DNA of 64,000 nt from Gordonia sputi NBRC 100414 (GTDB taxonomy: Bacteria; Actinomycetota; Actinomycetes; Mycobacteriales; Mycobacteriaceae): NCBI RefSeq assembly GCF_000248055.1, contig NZ_BAFC01000022.1, positions 186,001-250,000 on the forward strand, in the 5' to 3' direction. The position numbers and the translations under genes were made by a program. The notes below the pieces were generated by a model that was not told where the DNA came from, searched no databases, and saw only the letters and a program-made list of their open reading frames with translations. Numbering within the stretch: position 1 is the stretch's first letter; each line of letters starts with the position of its first letter. Of the stretch, positions 8,148 to 16,705 are shown piece by piece.

Positions 8148-9251
8148 TCAGCCGCGTGTCGCGCTGCCGACCGCCTCGGAGATGTTGTTCCATCCGGCGG
8201 CGCGCACGCGGGCTGCGAGTCCCTCGTGGATCTCGCGCAAGCTCATCGGCCCTCCATAGATGAAGCCGGTGTAGGTCTGCAACAGATCGGCGCCCGCGCA
8301 GATGCGCTCCCAGGCCTGCTCAGGTGTCTCGATACCGCCGACGCTGATCAAGGCGAGCTTGCCGCCGACGCGAGAGTACAAGCGGCGCAAAACTTCCAGC
8401 GAGCGGTCGGCGAGCGGTGCTCCCGAGAGTCCGCCCGGTCCCATTGCCTCGACCTCGTCTGCCGGAGTGGTGAGTCCGTCGCGCGAGATCGTCGTATTGG
8501 TGGCGACGATGCCCGCCAGACCGAGTTCGACGGCCAGATCGGCCACCGCGTCGACGTCGGCGTCGGCGAGGTCGGGAGCGATTTTCACGAGGACCGGTAC
8601 CGACACCTCGTCGAGTACCGCGGTAAGAATCGGCCGCAGTGAGTCAACGGCCTGGAGATCGCGGAGACCGGGAGTGTTCGGTGAGCTCACGTTGACCACC
8701 ACGAAATCGGCATGCGGACCCAGCAGGCGCGCCGAGACCCGATAGTCGTCCACGGCGCCGTCGAGCGGCACGACCTTGGTCTTGCCGATGTTCGCGCCGA
8801 TCGGAACAGGGATCCCGCGCCCGCGGGCCGCCGTCAGATTGTCAGCGGCCGCCGGTGCGCCGGGATTGTTGAATCCCATGCGGTTGATGAGCGCGCGGTC
8901 GGCGGGCAAACGGAACAGCCGCGGTGGCGGGTTGCCCGGCTGGGCCTGGCCGGTGACTGTGCCGACCTCGGCGTACCCGAAGCCGAGAAGCCCCCAGGCG
9001 TCGGCCGCTGCCGCTGACTTGTCGAAACCTGCTGCCAGACCCAGGGGTGCCGGGAAGGTGACACCGAAGACCTCTTGGCGGAGCACCGGGTCGGGAACGG
9101 TGAACAGTCGCGCGAGGAGGGTCCGCGCGATGCCCAGCCTGCTGGTGGTGCGGATCGACGCCATGATGATCGAGTGAATGCGCTCGGGCGCGAGGAGGAA
9201 CATCGCCTTCAGCGCGACCGGGTACAGGACCCGGTTGACGCGGGTCAGCAT
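8148..9251 (-). CDS. pyrD: Dihydroorotate dehydrogenase (quinone), class 2
   Basis: The 367-residue enzyme oxidises dihydroorotate to orotate in pyrimidine synthesis, passing electrons through FMN to the quinone pool. Residues about 1-45 form the amphipathic membrane-association segment. [23 protein letters not shown], then [19 protein letters not shown] are class 2 motifs, with [14 protein letters not shown] holding the catalytic Ser of class 2 enzymes. The C-terminal [16 protein letters not shown] binds the FMN phosphate. I use the ATG at 9251 because the longer frame to 9473 runs into the overlapping DUF5703 gene. Its start overlaps the DUF5703 stop by 7 bp, so it is the last gene of a three-gene operon. 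Confidence 0.95.
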   Translation of the reverse strand: MLTRVNRVLYPVALKAMFLLAPERIHSIIMASIRTTSRLGIARTLLARLFTVPDPVLRQEVFGVTFPAPLGLAAGFDKSAAAADAWGLLGFGYAEVGTVTGQAQPGNPPPRLFRLPADRALINRMGFNNPGAPAAADNLTAARGRGIPVPIGANIGKTKVVPLDGAVDDYRVSARLLGPHADFVVVNVSSPNTPGLRDLQAVDSLRPILTAVLDEVSVPVLVKIAPDLADADVDAVADLAVELGLAGIVATNTTISRDGLTTPADEVEAMGPGGLSGAPLADRSLEVLRRLYSRVGGKLALISVGGIETPEQAWERICAGADLLQTYTGFIYGGPMSLREIHEGLAARVRAAGWNNISEAVGSATRG

Positions 9252-9550
9252 GCCTCGGCGCTTCCGCCGAACTGCTCGCCACCCCTGCCCCGTGGCGGTT
9301 TTTTGCGTCGTAGCAACACTTTTCGGGTGCCATCGGTATACAGCCGGACCCGCGACAGTTCCCAGCCGCCGAACTCGGCTTCGAGGGACAGACGCATCGA
9401 CGCGGTCACCCTGGTGATGTCCGGCGGGAGCTTGATCAACATCGTCTCGTAGTCCTCGGACGTCACTTCCCATCCGCGGGGATAGCGCGCACCGATTCGT
9501 GCGCTGGTGCGGTGATGCTGGGGGAGCCGGTGCTGACCAGGTGTTGACAT
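9245..9550 (-). CDS. DUF5703 family protein
   Basis: This 101-residue basic protein has the conserved segment [20 protein letters not shown] followed by [20 protein letters not shown], typical of DUF5703. It is found in Mycobacteriales next to pyrD (Rv2137c in M. tuberculosis, from memory). No catalytic motif is visible and the function is unknown. It sits between the lipoprotein gene (1-bp TGATG overlap) and pyrD (7-bp overlap), so all three are probably co-translated. Confidence 0.8.
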   Translation of the reverse strand: MSTPGQHRLPQHHRTSARIGARYPRGWEVTSEDYETMLIKLPPDITRVTASMRLSLEAEFGGWELSRVRLYTDGTRKVLLRRKKPPRGRGGEQFGGSAEAC

Positions 9551-10668
9551 CAGCGTCCCGCCTCGCTCGGCGCGGCAGTCGAACTGCTCACGGGCGCCCC
9601 TTGGCCGTACGGCGGAGTGACGACCTGCACGCCGCCGTCGCGGGCGGACAAGACGTAGACGGTGCCGGACGCGTCGTCGACGGTGAGTGCGTCGGGCTGG
9701 GCAACCGCGGCGAAGCGATGCTTCTCGACGGGTTCACCACCGGCAAGGTCATACGCCACCACCTCGTTGTTCGCCGTCGTCGACACCCATAGGAGATTGC
9801 GGGTGTCGTCGTAGTCTACGGCGTAGGGCCCGTTCGGCACGGGATAGCGGAACCGCATCACCAGCGGTGATCCGAAGAATCCGATGATCTCGTCGTCGCG
9901 TGTGTTGCTTACGAGGATTCGCCCGTAGTGGTCGACCGTCGCCTCGGTGGCGCCGTTGCCTGCGCGTAGCGCCGCACCGAACTCGCCGGTGGAGATGTTG
10001 ACCGGTGTGACAGACGACTGCGCTTTGTCGAGCACGACGACCTGCTCGTCGGGCAGGTCGGCACCGGCGGGGGAGACCGTGATCTGATCCACGCCGACGA
10101 ACCCGCCGATATCGCGGATCTGCTTCAGCGCGGCGTCGAAGACGACGAGGTGACCGTTGGCCGTGCCGACGAGGATCTGTCCTGACGCCGTGCGAGCCAG
10201 CGCGGTGGGCTCCGAGACTGAGGTTCGTGCCGACGTCACGGCACCGTCGGCGCCGATGCGCACCAGGATTTCCGGGCCGGCGCCCACGAATGCGGCGTCA
10301 CCGACCCCGATCAGTCGTGTGAGGCGGGGTACCGCGGTGGTGGTCGGCGCAGTGGTGATCGCCTCGGTCGACAATCGCAGCACCGACGTTCCGTCGCGGC
10401 CGAGAACGCCGAGCGCGTTGCCCGAATGAGCGAGCACCGTGCTGCCCGGCGGGGTGGGTACCACCGTTCCCGCGGGTGTGGCGGCGGGTCCGGAAGGCGC
10501 GGCACTCGCGGTCGCGGGCGCCACGGTCTCCTTCTTGTCTCCGCTGTCGTTCGACGATCCACACCCGGCCAGCACCATCGTCGCGGCCACGATCGCTGCG
10601 ACACCGCAGACCCACGCCGAACGTCGGCGGGCAGTGGCAGGGGTGTCGACAAGCCTGGGTGAGCGCAT
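9550..10668 (-). CDS. Secreted lipoprotein with YncE-like beta-propeller repeats (LppL-like)
   Basis: The 372-residue protein has a lipoprotein signal peptide: positively charged start ([17 protein letters not shown]), hydrophobic stretch, lipobox VLAGC. A Pro/Ala/Thr-rich linker follows. The rest has repeating strand patterns such as [49 protein letters not shown] and [15 protein letters not shown], as in YncE-type beta-propellers. The upstream ATG at 10692 would add eight residues before the signal peptide, so 10668 is preferred. By position it corresponds to M. tuberculosis lppL (Rv2138). Role unknown; it is probably anchored on the outer face of the membrane. Confidence 0.8.
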   Translation of the reverse strand: MRSPRLVDTPATARRRSAWVCGVAAIVAATMVLAGCGSSNDSGDKKETVAPATASAAPSGPAATPAGTVVPTPPGSTVLAHSGNALGVLGRDGTSVLRLSTEAITTAPTTTAVPRLTRLIGVGDAAFVGAGPEILVRIGADGAVTSARTSVSEPTALARTASGQILVGTANGHLVVFDAALKQIRDIGGFVGVDQITVSPAGADLPDEQVVVLDKAQSSVTPVNISTGEFGAALRAGNGATEATVDHYGRILVSNTRDDEIIGFFGSPLVMRFRYPVPNGPYAVDYDDTRNLLWVSTTANNEVVAYDLAGGEPVEKHRFAAVAQPDALTVDDASGTVYVLSARDGGVQVVTPPYGQGAPVSSSTAAPSEAGR

Positions 10669-10770
10669 GTGACCATCTTGCGCGACGCACATCGAACGCC
10701 CGTCGACAGGTCGGCGTCGCCGTTCGCCGGATCACATCCGGTGCACCGCTCGTGCGCCGCATGCGACCGG

Positions 10771-10776
10771 TAGCAT
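10771..10776 (+). promoter_or_regulatory. -10 element (TAGCAT) of leaderless uppP
   Basis: TAGCAT lies 8 nt before the GTG at 10785 with no Shine-Dalgarno sequence between, so transcription probably begins at or next to the start codon. Confidence 0.55.
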
Positions 10777-10784
10777 CGTCGCCC

Positions 10785-11627
10785 GTGACCGAGACCATGA
10801 CCTGGGCCCAGGCGATCGTGCTGGGAATCATCCAGGGCCTCACCGAGTTTCTGCCCATCTCATCGTCGGCCCACCTGCGTATCGCTTCGGAACTGATGTT
10901 CGGCGGCGACGCCGGTGCGTCGTTCACCGCTGTGATCCAACTCGGCACCGAGGCCGCGGTGCTCGTGTTCTTCGCCCGCGACATCGGGCGGATCATCACC
11001 GCCTGGTTCCGCGGACTGTTCAACGAACACGAACGCAACCTCGACTACCGGATCGGCTGGTACGTGATCTTCGCGACCATCCCGATCGGCATCATCGGCT
11101 TCCTGCTGAAGGACGAGATCCGCACCGCAGCACGCAACCTCTGGATCACCGCGATCGTCCTGATCGTGTTCTCGGGAGTGTTCTGGCTCGCCGAACGTGT
11201 CGCAACGCAGTCCCGGTCGATCGAGCAGCTCACCCTGCGCGACGGCCTGGTCATGGGTCTCGCGCAATGCCTCGCCCTTGTCCCTGGCGTGTCACGGTCG
11301 GGTGCGACGGCCAGCGCCGGTCTGTTCCTCGGACTCGAGCGCGAGGCCGCGTTCCGCTTCTCGTTCCTGCTTGCGATTCCCGCGGTGCTCGCATCCGGAC
11401 TGTTCAGTCTTCCCGACGCCTTCCACCCCTCCGGCGACGGTATGGAGGCCACCGGCGCACAACTCGCGGTGGCCACGCTGATCTCGTTCGTCGTCGGCTA
11501 CATCTCCATCGCCTGGCTGTTGCGCTTCGTCAGCGGTCACTCGCTGAACTGGTTCGGCGTCTACCGCGTCGCCCTCGGCCTCGTCGTGATCGGGATGCTC
11601 TCCGCAGGGGTCATCAGCGCGACCTGA
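10785..11627 (+). CDS. uppP: Undecaprenyl-diphosphate phosphatase
   Basis: The 280-residue polytopic membrane protein dephosphorylates undecaprenyl (or decaprenyl) diphosphate, recycling the lipid carrier for peptidoglycan and arabinogalactan. The family motifs are present: [16 protein letters not shown] near the N terminus, with the catalytic Glu and Ser, and [16 protein letters not shown] in the second half. It aligns well with M. tuberculosis UppP (Rv2136c), including the LGTEAAVL and [10 protein letters not shown] segments. Seven or eight hydrophobic helices are visible. GTG 10785 is chosen because a -10 hexamer lies 8 nt upstream; ATG 10797 is the alternative. It is divergent from the lipoprotein operon. 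Confidence 0.95.
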   Translation: MTETMTWAQAIVLGIIQGLTEFLPISSSAHLRIASELMFGGDAGASFTAVIQLGTEAAVLVFFARDIGRIITAWFRGLFNEHERNLDYRIGWYVIFATIPIGIIGFLLKDEIRTAARNLWITAIVLIVFSGVFWLAERVATQSRSIEQLTLRDGLVMGLAQCLALVPGVSRSGATASAGLFLGLEREAAFRFSFLLAIPAVLASGLFSLPDAFHPSGDGMEATGAQLAVATLISFVVGYISIAWLLRFVSGHSLNWFGVYRVALGLVVIGMLSAGVISAT

Positions 11628-11671
11628 ACCGCGCCGCGACGGCTGTCTGTGCCGCGGCCGGCGCAAGTGCC

Positions 11672-11677
11672 TATGGT
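11672..11677 (+). promoter_or_regulatory. -10 element (TATGGT), leaderless start at 11684
   Basis: TATGGT ends 6 nt before the ATG at 11684 and no ribosome-binding site intervenes. Confidence 0.5.
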
Positions 11678-11683
11678 TGAGGG

Positions 11684-12463
11684 ATGACCGTGATCCTGGT
11701 TCGCCATGGCCGGTCGGTTGCCAATACCTCGGGCGTACTCGCCGGCCGCACGCCGGGTGTCGCCCTCGACGACAAGGGACGCTCGCAGGCAGCGGAACTG
11801 GTGAATCGACTCGGCCCGTGCGTCGAGCAGATCACGGCGGTGGCTCGCTCACCGCTGCAACGCTGTGGTGAGACCGTTGCCCCGTTGCTCGCAGCCATTG
11901 CCGAGCAGACCGGTCGTCAGGTTCCCGAGGTGGTCGTCGACGATCTCGCCGAGGTCGACTACGGCACTTGGACCAACCGACCGATCAAAGACCTTCTCGC
12001 CGAGCCCCTGTGGAAGGTGGTGCAGCAACACCCGTCCGCTGCCGTCTTCCCCGAGGGGGAGGGACTCTCTCAGGTACAGGCCCGTGCCGTTGCCGCGATC
12101 CGAAGGCTCGATCGCGAACTCGGTGGTGAGGACGGCTCCGGCGTCTGGATCGCGTGCTCGCACGGGGACGTGATCAAATCGGTGATCTCCGACGCGATGG
12201 GCGCCCACCTCGATACGTTCCAGCGGATAGTCATCGAACCGGCGTCGATCAGCATCGTGCGCTACGGCGCGACGCGCCCGTACGTGCAGACCGTCAACAA
12301 CACCGCCGTGATCTCGATACCGTCGCCCCCGCCGAAGAAGAGTCACGACGCCCCCTCCCACATCGCCACAGCCGAGGACGACGCGACCATCGGTGGCGAG
12401 ACCGGTACCGACAACACTCCGCGACCGGCAACTTCTGCACAGGCTCCCGCCGGGCGCGGATAA
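11684..12463 (+). CDS. Histidine phosphatase superfamily protein (phosphomutase-like)
   Basis: The 259-residue protein opens with the RHG motif VILVRHGRSVAN, whose His is the phospho-acceptor, and has the second catalytic His in WIACSHGDVIKSV. SPLQRCGETV is also a family element. It is the orthologue by position of Rv2135c and of the MSMEG_4193 family of putative phosphomutases. Substrate is unknown. The last 55 residues are Pro/Thr/Ala-rich and probably disordered. It is followed 25 bp later by the DUF3090 gene and probably begins an operon with it and the SCO1664-like gene. Confidence 0.88.
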   Translation: MTVILVRHGRSVANTSGVLAGRTPGVALDDKGRSQAAELVNRLGPCVEQITAVARSPLQRCGETVAPLLAAIAEQTGRQVPEVVVDDLAEVDYGTWTNRPIKDLLAEPLWKVVQQHPSAAVFPEGEGLSQVQARAVAAIRRLDRELGGEDGSGVWIACSHGDVIKSVISDAMGAHLDTFQRIVIEPASISIVRYGATRPYVQTVNNTAVISIPSPPPKKSHDAPSHIATAEDDATIGGETGTDNTPRPATSAQAPAGRG

Positions 12464-12488
12464 TGAACACACGAGAAAAGGAGGTGTG

Positions 12489-13187
12489 ATGTCTCGAGCG
12501 ATCCATGTCTTCCGCAGCCCGGACCGGTTTGTCGCCGGTACCGTCGGACAACCGGGCGACCGGACGTTCTACCTCCAGGCTGTCCACGAGGCGCGCATCA
12601 TCAGTGTGATGCTCGAAAAGCAGCAGGTTCAGATCCTCGCTGATCGGATCGGCGCTCTGCTCGACGAGATCCATCGCAGGTTCGGCACCCCGATTCCACC
12701 GCCGTCCGACCGCGTCGGAGATCTCAGCCCCCTGGTGATGCCGGTCGACGCCGAGTTCCGGGTCGGCACCATGGGCCTCGGCTGGGATGCCGAGTCGGAA
12801 GCCGTCGTCGTCGAGTTGCTCGCCATCACCGAGGGTGAGTTCGACGAGAGCGTCGTACTCGACGACACCGACGAGGGTCCCGACGCCGTCCGCGTGTTCC
12901 TCACCACGCAGGCCGCCCGCGAGTTCGCCGCGCGATCATCGCGGGTCATCTCCGCCGGTCGGCCGCCATGCCCGCTGTGTGCCGAGCCCCTCGATCCTGC
13001 CGGCCACCTCTGTGTCCGCACGAACGGCTTTAAACGCGACGCAGAGCTGAGCAAATCGATCGAATTCGTCGACCCTGAGGTGTTCCGCGACCTGTCACTC
13101 GGCGACGACTCGGGTCTCTACGACACCGACGACGAGGGCGACGACTCAGGGGATGGACCCGACGCCGAGGGCCCGGGGCGGGATTGA
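12489..13187 (+). CDS. DUF3090 family protein
   Basis: The 232-residue protein begins HVFRSPDRFVAGTVGQPGD, the DUF3090 signature, and carries the cysteine cluster PPCPLCAEPLDPAGHLC near residue 160, which looks like a small zinc site. The tail is acidic (runs of Asp, Glu and Gly). The Shine-Dalgarno sequence AAAGGAGGTG is near perfect, 3-4 nt before the ATG, and decides this start over longer upstream frames. The gene is conserved beside the SCO1664 family (Rv2134c/Rv2133c in M. tuberculosis) and the two are presumed to act together. No biochemical function is known. Confidence 0.85.
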   Translation: MSRAIHVFRSPDRFVAGTVGQPGDRTFYLQAVHEARIISVMLEKQQVQILADRIGALLDEIHRRFGTPIPPPSDRVGDLSPLVMPVDAEFRVGTMGLGWDAESEAVVVELLAITEGEFDESVVLDDTDEGPDAVRVFLTTQAAREFAARSSRVISAGRPPCPLCAEPLDPAGHLCVRTNGFKRDAELSKSIEFVDPEVFRDLSLGDDSGLYDTDDEGDDSGDGPDAEGPGRD

Positions 13188-13192
13188 CACCG

Positions 13193-14056
13193 ATGCAGCC
13201 GGGGGAGGCCGCCGACGAGCCCGAGCCCGGCACGGGCTCCATCACCTCCGATGATTCGCTCCGTGAGGGAGAACTGGTCATCGTCGGCCGAATCCCGACG
13301 GCGAGCAACGCGACCCTCGTCTGCGAGGCAACACCGTCAACAGGCGGCAGCGTTCGGTGCGTATACAAACCGATTCGTGGAGAAGTGCCGCTGTGGGACT
13401 TCCCCGACGGCACGCTTGCCGGGCGCGAGGTCGGGTCGTACCTGATCTCCGAGGCACTCGGCTGGCACACGATCCCGACGACGGTGATGCGCGACGGTCC
13501 GCTCGGCCCCGGAATGGTCCAGCGCTGGATCGACACCCCCGATCCCGACTCCGGCGACCTCCCGGCGGCCCGCATCGACCTCGTGGACCTGTGCCCACCT
13601 GGCACGGTCCCCGACAACTATCGGCCGATCCTGCGGGCGCTCGATCCACTCGGAGAGCAGGTCGTTCTCGTCCACGCCGACGATCCGCGCCTACTGCGGA
13701 TGGCGGTGCTCGACGTCATCCTCAACAACGCAGACCGTAAGGGCGGACACGTACTCGAAGGTCTCGACGGCAACGTCTACGGCGTCGACCACGGCATCTG
13801 CCTACACGCCGAAGACAAGCTGCGCACAGTGCTGTGGGGCTGGGCGGGCGATCAGATCCCCGGCCACCTGATCGCCGATATCGCGACGCTCGCCGAGGCC
13901 CTGGAGTCCGACGACTCGCAGCTCCGCGCGGCACTGGTCCCACACATCACCGACGACGAGATCGACGCACTCACCCTGCGCGCCATCATCCTCGCCGAAT
14001 CCGGCAGGCTTCCCATGCCGCCGCCTCACCGCCCCATTCCCTGGCCGCCCTTCTGA
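13193..14056 (+). CDS. SCO1664 family protein (PI3K/PI4K kinase-like fold)
   Basis: The 287-residue protein has kinase-like elements: SVRCVYKPIRGEVPLWDFPD with the probable nucleotide-binding Lys, AGREVGSYLISEALGW, then VILNNADRKGGHVLEG and VYGVDHGICLH, which resemble catalytic and metal-binding loops of phosphatidylinositol-3/4-kinase-like proteins. This is the actinobacterial SCO1664 family, of unknown substrate. I choose ATG 13193, preceded by GGGGCGGG at about 9 nt, over the TTG at 13184 that overlaps the DUF3090 stop. It follows DUF3090 almost directly, so the two are one operon. The C terminus is Pro-rich (PPPHRPIPWPPF). Confidence 0.82.
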   Translation: MQPGEAADEPEPGTGSITSDDSLREGELVIVGRIPTASNATLVCEATPSTGGSVRCVYKPIRGEVPLWDFPDGTLAGREVGSYLISEALGWHTIPTTVMRDGPLGPGMVQRWIDTPDPDSGDLPAARIDLVDLCPPGTVPDNYRPILRALDPLGEQVVLVHADDPRLLRMAVLDVILNNADRKGGHVLEGLDGNVYGVDHGICLHAEDKLRTVLWGWAGDQIPGHLIADIATLAEALESDDSQLRAALVPHITDDEIDALTLRAIILAESGRLPMPPPHRPIPWPPF

Positions 14057-14109
14057 GGCGTCCCTGCTCGTTCTGACAGCCCTGTTCAGTTCCGCTCTGC
14101 AGCGGCCAA

Positions 14110-14115
14110 TACAGT
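14110..14115 (+). promoter_or_regulatory. -10 element (TACAGT) of leaderless mshC
   Basis: TACAGT is followed by 7 nt and the ATG at 14123. A G run lies in the spacer but is too close to the start to serve well as a Shine-Dalgarno sequence. Confidence 0.5.
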
Positions 14116-14122
14116 GGGGGAT

Positions 14123-15376
14123 ATGCAATCGTGGCCTGAACCGGCTGTGCCCACTGTCGGTGGATCCGGACCCGCGCTCCGCCTGTACGACACGTCGAGC
14201 CGCTCCGTGCGCCCCGTCTCGCCCGGCGCGACCGCGACCATGTACGTCTGTGGCATCACGCCCTACGACGCAACGCATCTCGGCCACGCGGCAACGTATC
14301 TCACCTTCGACATCGTCAACCGGGTGCTGCGCGACCAGGGGCACGAGGTGCACTACGTGCAGAACATCACCGACGTCGACGATCCGCTGTTCGAGCGTGC
14401 CGCACGCGACGGTGTCGACTGGCGTGCGCTCGGCTCCGAGCAGATCCAGCTCTTCCGCGACGACATGACGGCGCTGCGCGTCCTGCCGCCGCGCGACTAC
14501 ATCGGTGCGATGGAGTCGGTCGACGAGGTCATCGAGATGGTGGGCAAACTCCTCGCGTCTGGCGCGGCGTACGTCGTCGACGATCCCGAATATCCCGACG
14601 TCTACTACCGCGCGGACGCCACCGAGCAGTTCGGCTACGAATCCGGGTATGACCGGGCGACGATGGAACGCTTCTTCGCCGAGCGGGGCGGCGACCCCGA
14701 CCGTCAGGGCAAGCGTGACCGCCTCGATCCCATCCTGTGGCGCGCCCGCCGCCCCGACGAACCGTCGTGGGAGTCGCCGTTCGGACCGGGACGTCCCGGT
14801 TGGCACGTCGAATGTTCGGCGATCGCGCTGAACCGGCTCGGCGTCGAATTCGACATCCAGGGCGGCGGAAACGACCTGATCTTTCCCCATCACGAGTTCT
14901 CCGCAGCGCATGGCGAGGCGTACACGGGTGCCCGTCGCTTTGCCCGCCACTACGTCCACACCGGCATGGTCGGACTCGACGGCGAGAAGATGTCGAAGAG
15001 CCGCGGAAACCTGGTCTTCGTGTCGGTGCTGCGCCGCGCGGGTGAGGATCCCGCGGCCATCAGGCTGGCGCTGCTCGCCGAGCACTACCGTGCCGACCGC
15101 ATGTGGAGTGACGCCGTTCTCGACGAAGGTCGCGCACGTCTCGAGCGCTGGCGGGCCGCCACGTCGGCGACGACCGGCCCCGACGCCGCACCCGTCATCG
15201 CCCGCGTGCGGGAGCATCTCGCCGACGACCTCGACACACCCAAGGCCCTCGCGGCAATCGATGGGTGGTGCCGGGACGTCGAGCAGGGAATCGGACAGTC
15301 GACGACGGCTCCCGGCGATCTCGCTTCGGCCGTCGAAGCACTGCTCGGCGTCGAATTGAGCCACGCGACACGATGA
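14123..15376 (+). CDS. mshC: L-cysteine:1D-myo-inosityl 2-amino-2-deoxy-alpha-D-glucopyranoside ligase
   Basis: This 417-residue enzyme performs the ATP-dependent ligation of cysteine to GlcN-Ins in mycothiol synthesis. It is a cysteinyl-tRNA synthetase paralogue: HIGH motif as THLGHAAT near residue 52, zinc-binding Cys in [10 protein letters not shown] and HVECSAIAL, the zinc-binding His cluster at FPHHEFS, and KMSKS as EKMSKSRGN near 289. It lacks the anticodon-binding domain of true CysRS, and its length fits MshC. In M. tuberculosis cysQ lies next to mshC; no cysQ is present here. Confidence 0.95.
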   Translation: MQSWPEPAVPTVGGSGPALRLYDTSSRSVRPVSPGATATMYVCGITPYDATHLGHAATYLTFDIVNRVLRDQGHEVHYVQNITDVDDPLFERAARDGVDWRALGSEQIQLFRDDMTALRVLPPRDYIGAMESVDEVIEMVGKLLASGAAYVVDDPEYPDVYYRADATEQFGYESGYDRATMERFFAERGGDPDRQGKRDRLDPILWRARRPDEPSWESPFGPGRPGWHVECSAIALNRLGVEFDIQGGGNDLIFPHHEFSAAHGEAYTGARRFARHYVHTGMVGLDGEKMSKSRGNLVFVSVLRRAGEDPAAIRLALLAEHYRADRMWSDAVLDEGRARLERWRAATSATTGPDAAPVIARVREHLADDLDTPKALAAIDGWCRDVEQGIGQSTTAPGDLASAVEALLGVELSHATR

Positions 15377-15411
15377 TCCGACTCGATTCGTACGCAGGCG
15401 GCGCAGCTTAG

Positions 15412-15417
15412 TAGAGT
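15412..15417 (+). promoter_or_regulatory. -10 element (TAGAGT), leaderless start at 15425
   Basis: TAGAGT is followed by exactly 7 nt and a GTG start. It supports expression of the otherwise unrecognised small gene. Confidence 0.5.
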
Positions 15418-15424
15418 TCTCCGG

Positions 15425-15733
15425 GTGGCCCGCGTTCAGGAGATCCGACCCAACACCGAATCCGGCGTGTACACCGTGATCACACGGACCTCGACGTATC
15501 TGCTTGACTTCAACGACATGACTCTGCTGCGGGCTCCGGGGGTGGGTGGCACCGACAGCGAGGAATGGGCGGTCAGCAGACTGCGACGCGACTCCGAAGA
15601 CATCCCGCTTCTCGGTGTGAAGTCATGCCGCGTGGGCGAATCAGCGCAGTTCTGGGTTCGCGCCGCCGACGACCCGGACGTACGGACCTGGCGCATCACG
15701 ACGCCGGTCGTCTCCATCGAACGCATCGACTGA
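15425..15733 (+). CDS. Small conserved-looking protein of unknown function
   Basis: I do not recognise this 102-residue protein. It is strand-rich: SGVYTVITRTSTYLLDFNDM, then SCRVGESAQFWVRA, then TWRITTPVVSIERID at the C terminus, which suggests a small beta-barrel or beta-sandwich. It has no signal peptide, membrane helix or catalytic motif. The GTG start is supported by a -10 hexamer 7 nt upstream and no Shine-Dalgarno sequence. Codon use is like the neighbours. It lies alone between mshC and the convergent PAC2 gene. Confidence 0.7.
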   Translation: MARVQEIRPNTESGVYTVITRTSTYLLDFNDMTLLRAPGVGGTDSEEWAVSRLRRDSEDIPLLGVKSCRVGESAQFWVRAADDPDVRTWRITTPVVSIERID

Positions 15734-15775
15734 ACCCCGACATCAGTAGCTGACACGGCGAGCGGTCGGTGCGGC

Positions 15776-16654
15776 TCAGCTTCCGAACGGACCGGGTCGA
15801 CGCCGCTTGAGATAGCGCTCGAATTCCGCCGCCAACGCGTCGCCGTCGATCTTCGCCATCGCCTCGTCGGTGTCGAGTTCGGCGTCGCCACGCTCTTCGA
15901 GGCCTCGGACGTAGTCGGCGATCTCCTCGTCGTCCTCGGTCATCTCGGTGACCGCCTGCTCCCATTCCTCGGCCTGCTCGGGCAGCGTGCCGAGCGGTAC
16001 CTCGATGTCGAGGACCTCCTCGACCCTGTTGAGCAGCGCGACCGTCGCCTTGGGGTTGGGCGGCGTCGACACGTAATGCGGGACCGCGGCCCAGAACGAC
16101 ACCGCGGGCAGCCCTGCCTGCACGAACAGATCCTGCAGCACGCCGGTGATGCCGGTCGGGCCCTCGTAGCGATTCTCTGCGAGGTTGTAGCGCTCGGCCG
16201 CTTCACTGCTGTAGGCGCTCCCGGTCACGGGCACCGGACGGGTGTGAGGGGTGTCGGCGAGTAGCGCGCCGAGCATCACTGTCGTCTCGACGCCCAACTC
16301 ATGCGCGAGGTCGACGATCTCGGCGCAGAACGCACGCCAGCGCATGTTGGGTTCGATTCCGCGCACCAGTACGATGTCACGGTCGGCTCCCTCGGGGCTG
16401 CAGTAGGAGATCGACGTCGTCGGCCAGTCGATTCGGCGGGTGACTCCGTCGATTTGCTTCACCGTGGGCCGATTGACCTGGAAGTCGTAATAGTCGTCGG
16501 CGTCGATGTCGACGAGGGGCTGCGCGTCCCAGGTCAGCGCGAGATGCTCGACGGCGCTACTGGCCGCGTCTCCGGCGTCGTTCCAGCCCTCGAAGGCAGC
16601 CAGCAGGATCGGCCGGCGCAACCGGGGAAGATTCGACAACTGCTCTGCGTTCAC
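15776..16654 (-). CDS. PAC2 family protein
   Basis: The 292-residue protein has the PAC2 fold signature: PILLAAFEGWNDAGDAASSA at the N terminus, then IVLVRGIEPNMRWRAFC, then TVMLGALLADTPHTRPVPVTG and AVSFWAAVPHYVSTPPNPKA. The family is named after a eukaryotic proteasome assembly chaperone. Actinobacterial members (Rv2125 in M. tuberculosis) lie near metH and within about 20 kb of the proteasome genes, but a role in proteasome assembly has not been shown for them to my knowledge. The C terminus is acidic then basic (FERYLKRRRPGPFGS). It is divergent from metH. Confidence 0.88.
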   Translation of the reverse strand: MNAEQLSNLPRLRRPILLAAFEGWNDAGDAASSAVEHLALTWDAQPLVDIDADDYYDFQVNRPTVKQIDGVTRRIDWPTTSISYCSPEGADRDIVLVRGIEPNMRWRAFCAEIVDLAHELGVETTVMLGALLADTPHTRPVPVTGSAYSSEAAERYNLAENRYEGPTGITGVLQDLFVQAGLPAVSFWAAVPHYVSTPPNPKATVALLNRVEEVLDIEVPLGTLPEQAEEWEQAVTEMTEDDEEIADYVRGLEERGDAELDTDEAMAKIDGDALAAEFERYLKRRRPGPFGS

Positions 16655-16692
16655 TGAACCAGCCTACGACCTGATCACAAAAGAGAGCGAAC

Positions 16693-16698
16693 TACGCT
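16693..16698 (+). promoter_or_regulatory. -10 element (TACGCT) of leaderless metH
   Basis: TACGCT is followed by 7 nt and the ATG at 16706. Only 51 bp separate metH from the divergent PAC2 gene, which leaves no room for a cobalamin riboswitch. Confidence 0.55.
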
Positions 16699-16705
16699 GA
16701 GAACC

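Noticed and set aside
13802..15364. A 520-residue open frame antisense to mshC
   Set aside because: It mirrors the high-GC codon pattern of mshC, has no recognisable domain, and overlaps a gene with clear catalytic motifs.
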